Assembly: GCF_900104095.1 (NCBI RefSeq)
Contig: NZ_FNJO01000004.1
Location: 1-64,000 of the forward strand
DNA: 64,000 nt
Direction: 5' to 3'
Source: Ralstonia sp. 25mfcol4.1
GTDB taxonomy: Bacteria > Pseudomonadota > Gammaproteobacteria > Burkholderiales > Burkholderiaceae
The notes under the pieces are model-generated. The model was not told the DNA's origin and ran no database searches. It saw nothing but the letters and a program-made list of their open reading frames with translations. Of this stretch, positions 45,027-53,573 are shown one piece after another (positions within the stretch are counted from its first letter, which is position 1; the number at the start of each line of letters is the position of its first letter). A program made the translations under genes and the position numbers.

Positions 45027-45788
45027 TCAGATACGTGCGGCCCCGCCCTGCTGGCCCAGTACGGCCATCACCTGCCTGACCACCGCGTCGCCCACGCGCT
45101 GCGCTTCGCCGGCAACGCTTTCGCGCCGGGCTTCGGTCGCCCCATGCACGCCGGCGCTGGCCGCCACCGACGTGGCCACGTGGCTGGCTGCCGCGCCCAC
45201 GCCGGCCATCTCGGCCACGCCGGGCATATGGCCGCTGTCGGCGCTAGTATCGAACAGCGCCAGCGGAATCGGCTGGGCATGAGCCGGCTGGTACAGCACC
45301 TGGACCGATGCCGACACATCGCTCTTGCCCGCGCCCAGGCCAATCATCGTGCGACGGCGCTGCTTGCCTTCGTCGATCCTGTCGAAGCGGCCTTCCACGA
45401 TCAGGGCGTTGGCGTCGGCGGGCACCGGACCGTCGATCCGCACGGCATGCAGCCCCCTGGCCTGAAGCTGGCGGACGATCTCGTCTGCCGTGGCATTGCG
45501 CGCGGCCAGCGCGGCCTGGTCCTGGGCGCTGCCGCCCGTGTCGCCCGAAGCCATCGCCTTGATCCGATGCATCATCGTGTTATCGACCTTGACCTGGCTG
45601 GCACTCACGTCGAAGCCGCGCACATAGACCACATCGGCCTGCACCTGCGACAGCGAGGCGGGCACAGACGCTTCGGAGATCATCGTCGTGGCCGACGCGC
45701 CGCCAGCCATCATCATCGATGCCGCCGCCACGGCGGCGATGGTCAGTTGCCTGGCGGCGCGCGAGAGGGTCTTGAAAGTGGTCGTCAT
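45027..45788 (-). CDS. Periplasmic DUF4410-domain protein
   Basis: A 253-residue exported protein (signal: TIAAVAAASMMMAGGASA). The mature part shows the DUF4410 pattern: VVYVRGFDVSASQV, IVRQLQARGLHAVRIDGPVPADANALIVEGRFDRIDEGKQRRRTMIGLGAGKSDVSASVQV. The family consists of small envelope proteins of unknown function that share the G-R-F-x-x-I-D-E-G-x-x-x-R motif. It ends just before a strong hairpin. The neighbouring two-component genes lie 109 bp upstream on the same strand. Confidence 0.85.
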   Translation of the reverse strand: MTTTFKTLSRAARQLTIAAVAAASMMMAGGASATTMISEASVPASLSQVQADVVYVRGFDVSASQVKVDNTMMHRIKAMASGDTGGSAQDQAALAARNATADEIVRQLQARGLHAVRIDGPVPADANALIVEGRFDRIDEGKQRRRTMIGLGAGKSDVSASVQVLYQPAHAQPIPLALFDTSADSGHMPGVAEMAGVGAAASHVATSVAASAGVHGATEARRESVAGEAQRVGDAVVRQVMAVLGQQGGAARI

Positions 45789-45897
45789 GATAGGGGTCCT
45801 TGCTGGTGGTTTCGGTTGGCACCGGACATCGGCGCCGGCAGACCCAGTATTGGACGAAGCCGCGCAACAGGCCAGGCGATAACTATTTCATTCCATG

Positions 45898-47208
45898 TCA
45901 CGCGGGCAGCGACACCACCACCTCCAGCCCACCGCCGTCGCGCTCGCGGAACGACAGCGCGCCGCCGTGCAGCCGCGCGATGCGATCGACGATGGCCAGG
46001 CCCAGGCCCGTGCCGCCCTCGCCATGCGTATTGCTGCCCCGGCTGAACGGTGCGCGCAACGACTCCAGATCCGCCGCGCCCAGCCCCGTGCCGCGATCGC
46101 AGATCGCCACATGGGCCTGCCGGCCGTCCTGCCAGGTACGCACGAAAAGGCCCGTCTTGCCGTACTTGATCGCGTTCTGCATCAGGTTCATCAGCATGCG
46201 CAGCATGCTGGTCGGCCGATACACCACCGGGGGCAGCGGCCCCAGGTCGAGCTGGAATTCGTGCCCCAGACCCGCGAAATCGGCCGCGAGCTGGCTCACC
46301 AGCGCATTGAGGTCACCTGGCCGCGGCGCCTCTTTCTCGCCGCTACCGGCGTAGTCCATGAACTGCTGCAGGATCATGTCGATGTGATCGAGATACCCTT
46401 CCACGGACGCCACGAACGCGTCGTCGGTGCCGCGCGGCAACGTCATCGCCATGGCCAGGCGCAGCTTGGTCAGCGGCGTGCGGATGTCGTGCGAGACACC
46501 GGCCAGCATCAGCGCGCGCGTTTTCTCGGCCTGGCGCAATGCGTCGGTCATGTCGTTGAAGGCACGGCTGACCTCGGCGATTTCGGTGGGGCCGTTGGTC
46601 GGCAGGTCCTCGGGCATGTCGCCCGCATGAATGCGGTTGGCCGCGCGCGCCAGGTCCTGCAGCGGGCGGTTGAGATGGCGTTGCAGCAGGTAGCCGGTCA
46701 AGGCCGCCAGCAGACCGAGCGCCGCCGACAGCGCAATGGCGGCCGTGATGCCGCTGGCCTGTGCATCGGCCGTCATCGGCAACGCAATCCACGTGGGCGA
46801 TCCGGCGGCATGCACCTGGATCCAGAGCCTTTCGTCGTCGTCGCCGCCCTGCCAGCGCACATCGGTATCGCGCGCCAGGTCGCGCCGCAATGCGCGCATG
46901 AACACGTCGCGCTGCCAGGTGCGGAACGGGTGGGTGGTGTCGGCGCCGGGCGGATCGTCGGGCGGCGGATCGGTCTGGCCGCCCATGCGCGCCACGGCCG
47001 CGTGGGCCTCGCCGGCGGGCATGGTGCCGAGCGCCCGGTCCATCAGCGTCACGTAGTGCGAAAACACGGCGGCGGCCCGCTCCACGCGCGGACGCTGCAC
47101 GTAGTGCAGCAGCACGAACAGCGAACAGGCCTGCGTCAGGACGACCAGGATCACCAGCAGGACGATGTTGCGCGCCAGCAGCGAGCGCGGCAGCAAGCGC
47201 CGCATCAT
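45898..47208 (-). CDS. Sensor histidine kinase (EnvZ-like)
   Basis: A 436-residue membrane sensor kinase. Membrane helices are at about residues 13-35 and 155-175 with a periplasmic loop of about 120 residues. A HAMP domain follows (RPLQDLARAANRIHAGD), then the H-box LAGVSHDIRTPL (His240), N-box LMNLMQNAIKYG, and G-boxes DRGTGLGAADL and GTGLGLAIVDRIA. It overlaps the response regulator by 4 bp (ATGA) and is co-translated. Architecture resembles EnvZ/CreC-type kinases. The ligand is unknown; the neighbouring EF-hand protein hints at metal or calcium. Confidence 0.93.
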   Translation of the reverse strand: MMRRLLPRSLLARNIVLLVILVVLTQACSLFVLLHYVQRPRVERAAAVFSHYVTLMDRALGTMPAGEAHAAVARMGGQTDPPPDDPPGADTTHPFRTWQRDVFMRALRRDLARDTDVRWQGGDDDERLWIQVHAAGSPTWIALPMTADAQASGITAAIALSAALGLLAALTGYLLQRHLNRPLQDLARAANRIHAGDMPEDLPTNGPTEIAEVSRAFNDMTDALRQAEKTRALMLAGVSHDIRTPLTKLRLAMAMTLPRGTDDAFVASVEGYLDHIDMILQQFMDYAGSGEKEAPRPGDLNALVSQLAADFAGLGHEFQLDLGPLPPVVYRPTSMLRMLMNLMQNAIKYGKTGLFVRTWQDGRQAHVAICDRGTGLGAADLESLRAPFSRGSNTHGEGGTGLGLAIVDRIARLHGGALSFRERDGGGLEVVVSLPA

Positions 47209-47918
47209 GCGTCCACGCCCGCCACCAGCATGTAGCCGACGCCCCAGACGGTCTTGATGAAGCGTGGCTTGGACGGATCTTCCTCGACGATCTGGCGCAG
47301 CCGCAGGATCTGCACGTCGATGCTGCGGTCCAGCGCGTCGTGGTCGCGGCCCCGGGCGCGCGCCAGCAGGTTCTCACGGCTGACCGCACGGTTGGGCGAC
47401 GACCCGAGCGCGTGCAGCAACAGCATCTGGGCCGAGTGAACTTCCACGGGCGCCCCGCCGCGCGTCAGCGTCTGCTTGCCGACATCGAAGCGGAATTCGC
47501 CAAAACTCAGTGTCTGGCAGGTCACCGTGGGGTCGCCGGCAGCGATCTTCTGGCGCCGCAGCAGCGCGCGGATGCGCGCCACCAGTTCATCGGGCAGGAA
47601 CGGCTTGGCCAGGTAGTCGTCGGCACCGGTATCCAGGCCGACCACGCGGTCGGCCGGGTCGCCCCTGGCCGTCAGCATCAGGATGGGCAGCGTCTGGCCT
47701 TCGGCCCGCAGCCGGCGGCAGATCGTGAGCCCGTCCTCGGGCTCCATCATCAGGTCCAGCACCAGCAGGTCATAGGGCTCGCGCTGCAGGTAGCGGTTGA
47801 GTTGCTTGCCATCGGCCACGGCGCGCACCTGGAAGCCATGGCCGGTCAGAAAACGCTGCAGCATGTTGCGCAGCTCGGCCTCGTCGTCGAGCACGATGAT
47901 GCGGTGTCCCTGGTCCAT
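47205..47918 (-). CDS. Response regulator (OmpR-like)
   Basis: A 237-residue OmpR/PhoB response regulator. Receiver: acidic pocket DDE at residues 11-13, phospho-acceptor D55 (LLVLDLMMEP), Lys in LAKPFLPDELVAR. C-terminal winged-helix DNA-binding domain (EVHSAQMLLLHALGSSPNRAVSRENLL and LRQIVEEDPSKPRFIKTVWGVGYML). GGAGG lies six bases before the ATG at 47918. Paired with the kinase downstream and 63 bp after the EF-hand gene. Confidence 0.95.
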   Translation of the reverse strand: MDQGHRIIVLDDEAELRNMLQRFLTGHGFQVRAVADGKQLNRYLQREPYDLLVLDLMMEPEDGLTICRRLRAEGQTLPILMLTARGDPADRVVGLDTGADDYLAKPFLPDELVARIRALLRRQKIAAGDPTVTCQTLSFGEFRFDVGKQTLTRGGAPVEVHSAQMLLLHALGSSPNRAVSRENLLARARGRDHDALDRSIDVQILRLRQIVEEDPSKPRFIKTVWGVGYMLVAGVDA

Positions 47919-47981
47919 GCCGTGCCTCCGGTTCTTATGCTTCCGAACTCCTGGACTGACCTGCCGCCCGGGCAATGCCCC

Positions 47982-48281
47982 TCAACGCGACCGCATGCGC
48001 TGGGCCATGAACGCCTCGATCTGCGGCAGCGTCAGGTAGCCCGCGTGGTGCGTGTCCATCTCGTCGAAGTGCCGCGCCACCATCGGCATCCCCGCCTGCG
48101 CCTGAGCGCGCGTCAGTTTGCCGTCCCGCGTGGTGTTGGCGTTGGCGAAGCGGGTCTGCAGTTGAGACAGCACCTGCTCGGTGCGTGCCATGCGGTCTTC
48201 ACCGCCGCCGCCCGCTAGGCCTTGCGCGCTGGCCCCTGCAGAAACAATACACAAGATCATTACCGTGATCATCTTCTTCAT
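47982..48281 (-). CDS. Exported EF-hand protein
   Basis: A 99-residue secreted protein (signal MITVMILCIVSAGASAQ). Two EF-hand-like loops are visible: NTTRDGKLTRAQ and DTHHAGYLTLPQ. Both keep the Gly at position 6 and the hydrophobic residue at position 8, but lack the Glu/Asp at position 12, so calcium affinity may be low. A GGEDRMARTE helix precedes them. It is 63 bp upstream of the OmpR-like gene on the same strand, suggesting a link to that system. Confidence 0.85.
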   Translation of the reverse strand: MKKMITVMILCIVSAGASAQGLAGGGGEDRMARTEQVLSQLQTRFANANTTRDGKLTRAQAQAGMPMVARHFDEMDTHHAGYLTLPQIEAFMAQRMRSR

Positions 48282-48360
48282 GATGCAACTCCGTTGGTTT
48301 GCCGGCGTCTGGCGTGCTGCCCTGACCGGCGAGGTTGAAATCGTTGCGGCAATCGCCCGG

Positions 48361-49284
48361 TCAGGCGTAGTGCGCCGGCACCCAGACGCGGCCGACCCAG
48401 TGGCCCGGCACCAGCACGGCCACCCGGGCCGGCGCCACATAGACCGGCAGCGGGGCCACCACGACGGGCGCCACGCGCACCGGCGGGGGCGGCGTGACTA
48501 CCACGGGCGGCGGCACCATCACGGGAGGCGGCGGCAGGACAGCCGGCGCCGGGGCCACGACTGCCACAGGTGCGGGCGGGGGCACTACCACCGGCACCGG
48601 CGCCACGACCACCGGCGGGGGCGGCGGCACATAGATCGGGGTCGCACCCACTACTACGGCCGTGCTGCCGGTGCTGACCGTCGCCCCGTGGTAGACGGTG
48701 GCGCCGCCGCCGGTCGTCACCACGCCCGGCGCCACGCGCGTGGCGTTGCCTGAATGGGTGACGCTGCCGCCATAGCTGTTGCTGACGGTGCCGGACCGAT
48801 CGCACGTGCTGCCAGCGCAGTTCGTCCCCGCCGCGTGATTCCAGCTGTTGCCATTGCCGCCCGTCACGGTGCCCGACGAGCTGTACTGCCCGGGGCCGTC
48901 GCGCGTGATGCTGCCATTGGTGCTGGCCGTGCGGCCGTTCGAGCCGGTCATATCGCCGGTATGGTCACAGGTGCCGCCCGCGCAGCTGGTGCTGCCGTCG
49001 TGCTGCACCGAGCGGCCGTTCGGTCCCACCGCCGTGCCGGCATTCGAGAACTGGCCCGGTGCGTTGCGCGTCACGGTGCCGGTGTTGGCGGCCGTCCGGC
49101 CCCAGAGGCCCACGGCGCCGCCGGCATGCGAGCAGCTGCCGCCGCCGCAGGACATGGCATGGCCGCCGCTGAACTCGCCGCGTGGCGTATAGGCATTGAA
49201 GTGACCACCGCTCCAGGCGAAGGCCGAAGCATGGGCAAGCAGCATCAGCGATCCGGCGGCGGCAATGAGGAGGCGTTTGGCCAT
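48361..49284 (-). CDS. Exported Gly/Cys-repeat and Pro-Val-rich protein
   Basis: A 307-residue exported protein (signal LIAAAGSLMLLAHASAFA). Residues about 30-180 consist of about three imperfect repeats of roughly 45-50 residues. Each has a C-x4-C pair (MSCGGGSCSHAG, TSCAGGTCDHTG, TNCAGSTCDRSG) with a GRTAxxxGxxTRxxPGQ motif in the first two. Residues about 215-280 are a Pro/Val-rich stretch (VPPPPPVVVAPVP...). It ends with PGHWVGRVWVPAHYA, similar to the C-terminal 'YXWVPGHW' tail of many Burkholderiales surface proteins. GAGGAAA precedes the ATG. No function known. It lies 79 bp upstream of the EF-hand gene. Confidence 0.8.
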   Translation of the reverse strand: MAKRLLIAAAGSLMLLAHASAFAWSGGHFNAYTPRGEFSGGHAMSCGGGSCSHAGGAVGLWGRTAANTGTVTRNAPGQFSNAGTAVGPNGRSVQHDGSTSCAGGTCDHTGDMTGSNGRTASTNGSITRDGPGQYSSSGTVTGGNGNSWNHAAGTNCAGSTCDRSGTVSNSYGGSVTHSGNATRVAPGVVTTGGGATVYHGATVSTGSTAVVVGATPIYVPPPPPVVVAPVPVVVPPPAPVAVVAPAPAVLPPPPVMVPPPVVVTPPPPVRVAPVVVAPLPVYVAPARVAVLVPGHWVGRVWVPAHYA

Positions 49285-49524
49285 GGTGTTTCCTCTCGGT
49301 TCGTTTCGTTTGACGCGTGGTGGTGCGTCGACGGGCTGAACTCTAGGAGGCGGATTGCTGGCTGTCGCCCTGCCATTCATGTCGGGATATGTCACGCCGG
49401 GCTGGTGTAACCGGGCGACATGATTGGCCGGCGGAAGCTGTCCGGCGCGTGCGCCATGCACATCGCCGGCCCGGTGTGCGATCATCGTGGCCTGTCCCGA
49501 CTTCCGTCCCGCCGCCCCCAGACC

Positions 49525-50451
49525 ATGCCCGAACGCATCAGCGAAGACATCACGTTCCGCAAGCTCGAAGCGTTGCTCGCGTTCATGGACACGGGCAACC
49601 TGGCCAAGGCGGCCGAGGTGCTGGAAGTGAGCACCGTCAGCGTGCACCGGGCCCTGCACTCACTGGAGGAAGGGTTGCGCTGCGCGCTGTTCCGCCACGA
49701 GGGCCGCAACCTGTTGCCCACCGAGGCGGCCCACGTGCTGGCCGATGTGGCGCGCGACGTGCTCAAGACCATGGCCGACGGCGTACGCGTGACGCGCGAG
49801 GCCGCCGGCTATTCGGCCGACCAGCTCAAGATCGGCTCGCTCTATTCGCTGACGATCCGGACGGTGCCTCAGGTGGTGATCGGCATCAAGATGCGCCGCC
49901 CCGAACTGCAGACCGAACTGGTGCTGGGCTCCAACGCCGACCTGCTCGACAAGCTGCGCCAGGGCACGATCGACGCCACGCTGATGGGCCTGCCCGAGCC
50001 CAGTGCCGAGATCGAGTCGATCCCGATGTTCGAGGACGATATCTTCTTTGCCACGCCGGCCGACTCGCACTACGCGAAGCTGCCCGCCGTGGACCTGCGC
50101 CTGTGCCGCGACGAGCCGTTCGTGTCGCTGGGTGACGGTTTCGTGACATCGAGCGGCTTTGCCGAGGCCTTCCGCATTGCCGACTTCACGCCCAACGTGG
50201 TGATGAAGGTGGGCGACATTTTCTCGCTGATGAACCTCGTGGGCGGCGGCATCGGCTACTCGCTGCTGCCGGGCCGCGTGCGCGACGTGTTCGCGCGCAA
50301 CGTGGCCTTCGTGCCGCTGACGGCCGACTACGGCATGAAGCAGACCATCGGGCTCAGCTTCCTGCGCCGTCGCGAGCGCGACCCGAACCTGCTGGCGCTG
50401 GCCGCCGTCTGCCGCATGCTGACGCAGTCGGGCGGCCGCGCGCCCTGCTGA
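49525..50451 (+). CDS. mdcR: LysR-family regulator of malonate genes (MdcR-like)
   Basis: A 308-residue LysR protein: HTH KLEALLAFMDTGNLAKAAEVLEVSTVSVHRALHSLEEGL and substrate domain (VVIGIKMRRPELQTELVLGSN; VGGGIGYSLLPGRVRD). It sits directly beside madM and the mdc operon, the position of MdcR in Klebsiella and Pseudomonas. It is convergent with madM. The symbol rests on context and length. Its likely sites are the TTACGG boxes between madL and mdcA. Confidence 0.8.
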   Translation: MPERISEDITFRKLEALLAFMDTGNLAKAAEVLEVSTVSVHRALHSLEEGLRCALFRHEGRNLLPTEAAHVLADVARDVLKTMADGVRVTREAAGYSADQLKIGSLYSLTIRTVPQVVIGIKMRRPELQTELVLGSNADLLDKLRQGTIDATLMGLPEPSAEIESIPMFEDDIFFATPADSHYAKLPAVDLRLCRDEPFVSLGDGFVTSSGFAEAFRIADFTPNVVMKVGDIFSLMNLVGGGIGYSLLPGRVRDVFARNVAFVPLTADYGMKQTIGLSFLRRRERDPNLLALAAVCRMLTQSGGRAPC

Positions 50452-50463
50452 TCGCTCCCGGGA

Positions 50464-51246
50464 TCAGCCTCCCACGATCGCCTTGGTGGCCAGGTACAGC
50501 ACCGATGGCCCCAGCAGGCAGCCCAGCCCCGTGTGGAACGTGGCCACCAGCGCGCCATAGGGCACCAGCCGGCGGTCCGTGGCGGCCAGTCCGGCCGATA
50601 CCCCGCTGACGGTGCCGGCCAGCCCGCCGAACACCATGGCGGCGCGCGGATTGTTCAGGCCCAGGAAACCGGCCGCGAACGGCGTGCCGACCATCACGAT
50701 GATGGCCTTGATCAGCCCGGTGGCAATCGACAGCGCAATCACGTCGGAACTGGCGCCAAGCGCCGCACCGGTCACGGGGCCCACGATATAGGTCACCGCG
50801 CCCGCGCCGATGGTGGTCATGCTGACGGCGTCGCTATAACCAAACGCCCGCGCCACCAGCGCGCCGACGATGAATGGCACCACGGTGCCCAGCAGCAGCG
50901 ACACGGCGCCCACCATGCCCGCCTTGCGCGCCTCGCGCACCTGCACCTCGAAGGCCGTGGCGACGATGGCGAAGTCGCGCAGCATGGCGCCGCCCATCAG
51001 GCCGATGCCCGAGAACAGCGCAAAATCGGCCAGCCCCTTTTCCTTGCCGGTGACCACGCCACCGTAATAGGCCAGCCCCAGGCCGATCATGATGGCAATG
51101 GCCGACGCATGCAGGCGCCCTTTCGTCAGCCGCCTTGAAATCTGCGAAGACACCCACATCACGATGCCGACCGTGGCGAAGGCGGTCACCAGGCCGTTGT
51201 GGAGCAGGACGTTGTCGAACATCATGGCCGGAGCAGCGATAGTCAT
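50464..51246 (-). CDS. madM: Malonate transporter subunit MadM
   Basis: A 260-residue membrane protein of the MadM family, the larger subunit of the two-part malonate/Na+ symporter. About eight hydrophobic helices are visible, with FALFSGIGLMGGAMLRDFAIVATAFEVQV and TYIVGPVTGAALGASSDVIALSIA. Start at 51246. madL ends 14 bp upstream; together they replace the MdcF transporter used by Klebsiella. Convergent with mdcR. Confidence 0.93.
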   Translation of the reverse strand: MTIAAPAMMFDNVLLHNGLVTAFATVGIVMWVSSQISRRLTKGRLHASAIAIMIGLGLAYYGGVVTGKEKGLADFALFSGIGLMGGAMLRDFAIVATAFEVQVREARKAGMVGAVSLLLGTVVPFIVGALVARAFGYSDAVSMTTIGAGAVTYIVGPVTGAALGASSDVIALSIATGLIKAIIVMVGTPFAAGFLGLNNPRAAMVFGGLAGTVSGVSAGLAATDRRLVPYGALVATFHTGLGCLLGPSVLYLATKAIVGG

Positions 51247-51260
51247 GGCGGTCTCCTGGC

Positions 51261-51656
51261 TTATTGCGAAACGGCTTCGGCGGGCAGCGGCGGCAGCGGC
51301 TCGTGATCGCCGGTGCGGCTGAGCAGGGCGATCAGGCAGGCACAGGCGCCCACCGCCAGGATGGCCGCCAGCACGGCCACCGGGCCGCCGCGCAGCGCGG
51401 CCACCACATTCTGCTGGGCCGCCATGGCCACCACCACGGGGATGTACATCGCGCCCCAGAAGCCCACGCCGGCCTCGGTCTCCCTGGGCATCAGCCCCCG
51501 GTCGTGCAGGTAGAGCCGGATGAATATCAGCAGCAGCATGGCGATGCCCACCCCGCCCACATTCGACTTGACGCCGATGGCGGCGCCTAGCAGGTCGCCC
51601 AGGTACAGGCCCACCAGGTGGCAGATGGCCAGTAGCGCGGTTCCGTAGATGATCAT
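51261..51656 (-). CDS. madL: Malonate transporter subunit MadL
   Basis: A 131-residue small membrane protein, first gene of the madLM pair. Helices include IIYGTALLAICHLVGLYLGDLLGAAIG, GVGIAMLLLIFIRLYL and VAVLAAILAVGACACLIAL. Length and context match MadL. It is divergent from mdcA with a 258-bp promoter region. Start at 51656 (MIIYG). Confidence 0.93.
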   Translation of the reverse strand: MIIYGTALLAICHLVGLYLGDLLGAAIGVKSNVGGVGIAMLLLIFIRLYLHDRGLMPRETEAGVGFWGAMYIPVVVAMAAQQNVVAALRGGPVAVLAAILAVGACACLIALLSRTGDHEPLPPLPAEAVSQ

Positions 51657-51769
51657 GGTTGTCTCCAGTTGGTGTTGTGAGCGCCGCATCCTCCGGGGTG
51701 GGGAGCGGACATTTGCAGACAACTCTAGGAACGGCGGCGCGCCGCATCAATCAACCAGCGGCGCATGAT

Positions 51770-51892
51770 CGTTACGGTCCGGTTAATCGTGCCGTTACGG
51801 TGGCTTCAAGGGTTTAGTTACGCCCGCCGTAACGGTCCGTCGCCGACGTTGATTGTTCGCCCGCCGCCGCGTGGCCTATCTTTGCCGTAACG
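51770..51892. promoter_or_regulatory. madL-mdcA divergent control region with TTACGG boxes
   Basis: The 258 bp between madL and mdcA carry CGTTACGG at 51770-51777 and 51793-51800, AGTTACGC at 51816-51823, and CCGTAACG in reverse orientation at 51827-51834 and 51885-51892. Five related half-sites in mixed orientation fit a LysR-type regulator (MdcR) controlling both directions. The last box is 22 bp from the mdcA start. Confidence 0.55.
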
Positions 51893-51914
51893 ACCGCAGC
51901 ACACCGGAGACGCC

Positions 51915-53573
51915 ATGCTGAACCCGATACCGGAACGACAATGGGACACGCGCCGCACAGAGAAGCGGCGCCGCCAGGAGCTGGGCGCCAGGATCGCCAC
52001 GGGCAAGGTGGTGCCCACCGGCGACATCGTGCGCTTTCTCGAAACCATCACGGCGCCGGGCGACCGCGTGGTGCTGGAGGGCAACAACCAGAAGCAGGCC
52101 GATTTCCTGTCGCGTGCGCTGGCCGAGGCCGATCCGTCGCGCGTGCATGACCTGCACATGATCATCCCGAGCGTGAGCCGGGTGGAACATCTGGACCTGT
52201 TCGAGCGCGGCATCGCCCGCAAGCTGGATTTCGCGTATGCGGGCGCCCAGAGCGTGCGGATCTCGCAGTTCCTGGAAGACGGGCTGCTCGAAGTGGGCGC
52301 CATCCATACCTATATCGAACTGTATTCGCGGCTCTATGTCGACCTGACGCCGCAGATCGTGCTCACGGCCGGCTACAAGGCCGACCGCGAGGGCAACCTG
52401 TACACCGGCCCCAGCACCGAGGATTCGCCGGCGCTGGTGGAAGCCGCCGCGTTCCGTGACGGCATCGTGGTCGCCCAGGTCAACGAGATCGTCGATGACC
52501 CGGCCGACCTGCCGCGCGTGGACATCCCGGGCTCCTGGATCGACTACGTGGTGCAGTCCGACAAGCCGTTCTTCTGCGAGCCGCTGTTCACGCGCGACCC
52601 GCGCCTGATCAAGCCGGTACACATCCTGATGGCGATGATGGCGATTCGCGGCATCTACGAGCGCCACAACGTCCAGTCGCTGAACCACGGCATCGGCTTC
52701 AACACCGCCGCCATCGAGCTGATCCTGCCCACCTACGGCGAGCAGCTGGGCCTGAAGGGCAAGATCTGCAAGTACTGGACGCTGAACCCGCACCCGACGT
52801 TGATCCCGGCCATCGAATCGGGCTGGGTGGAAAGCGTGCACAGCTTTGGCAGCGAACTGGGCATGGAAGACTACGTGGCCGCGCGCCCCGACGTGTTCTT
52901 CACCGGCCGCGACGGCAGCATGCGCTCGAACCGCGCGCTGTGCCAGCTGGCCGGCCAGTACGCGGTGGACCTTTTCATCGGCTCCACGCTGCAGATCGAC
53001 GGCGACGGCCATTCGTCGACGGTCACACGCGGCCGGCTGTCCGGCTTCGGCGGCGCGCCCAACATGGGCCACAACCCCGGCGGCCGCCGCCACGCCACGC
53101 CCGCCTGGCTGGACCTGATCGAAACCGACGACCCGCTGGCCCGGGGCCGCAAGCTTGTGGTGCAGATGGTGGAAACATTCCAGGCCGGCGGCAAGCCGAC
53201 CTTCGTGGAATCGATGGATGCGGTGCAGGTGGCCAAGGACAGCGGCATGCCGCTGGCACCGGTCATGATCTACGGCGACGACGTCACGCACGTGCTGACC
53301 GAGGAAGGCATCGCCTACCTGTACAAGGCGCGCTCGCTGGAAGAGCGGCGCCGCATGATTGCCGCCGTGGCCGGCGTCACGCCGATCGGCATGCGTCACG
53401 ATCCGGCCACCACGCGCCAGATGCGCAGCGACGGCCTGATCGCGCTGCCCGAAGACCTGGGCGTGCATCGTGCGCAGGCCACGCGCTCGCTGCTGGCCGC
53501 ACGCAGCATGGCCGACCTGGTGGAATGGTCGGGCGGCCTCTACAACCCGCCGGCCCGCTTCAGGAGCTGGTGA
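51915..53573 (+). CDS. mdcA: Malonate decarboxylase alpha subunit (ACP transferase)
   Basis: A 552-residue MdcA, the acetyl-ACP:malonate ACP transferase subunit of biotin-independent malonate decarboxylase. It swaps acetyl for malonyl on the carrier protein. Length is as expected, and motifs include VDIPGSWIDYVVQS, NHGIGFNTAAIELILPTYGEQLG and GFGGAPNMGHNPGGRRHATPAWLDL. GGAG lies five bases before the ATG. First gene of the mdcABCDEGH operon. Its last base is shared with mdcB's start (TGATG). Confidence 0.96.
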   Translation: MLNPIPERQWDTRRTEKRRRQELGARIATGKVVPTGDIVRFLETITAPGDRVVLEGNNQKQADFLSRALAEADPSRVHDLHMIIPSVSRVEHLDLFERGIARKLDFAYAGAQSVRISQFLEDGLLEVGAIHTYIELYSRLYVDLTPQIVLTAGYKADREGNLYTGPSTEDSPALVEAAAFRDGIVVAQVNEIVDDPADLPRVDIPGSWIDYVVQSDKPFFCEPLFTRDPRLIKPVHILMAMMAIRGIYERHNVQSLNHGIGFNTAAIELILPTYGEQLGLKGKICKYWTLNPHPTLIPAIESGWVESVHSFGSELGMEDYVAARPDVFFTGRDGSMRSNRALCQLAGQYAVDLFIGSTLQIDGDGHSSTVTRGRLSGFGGAPNMGHNPGGRRHATPAWLDLIETDDPLARGRKLVVQMVETFQAGGKPTFVESMDAVQVAKDSGMPLAPVMIYGDDVTHVLTEEGIAYLYKARSLEERRRMIAAVAGVTPIGMRHDPATTRQMRSDGLIALPEDLGVHRAQATRSLLAARSMADLVEWSGGLYNPPARFRSW

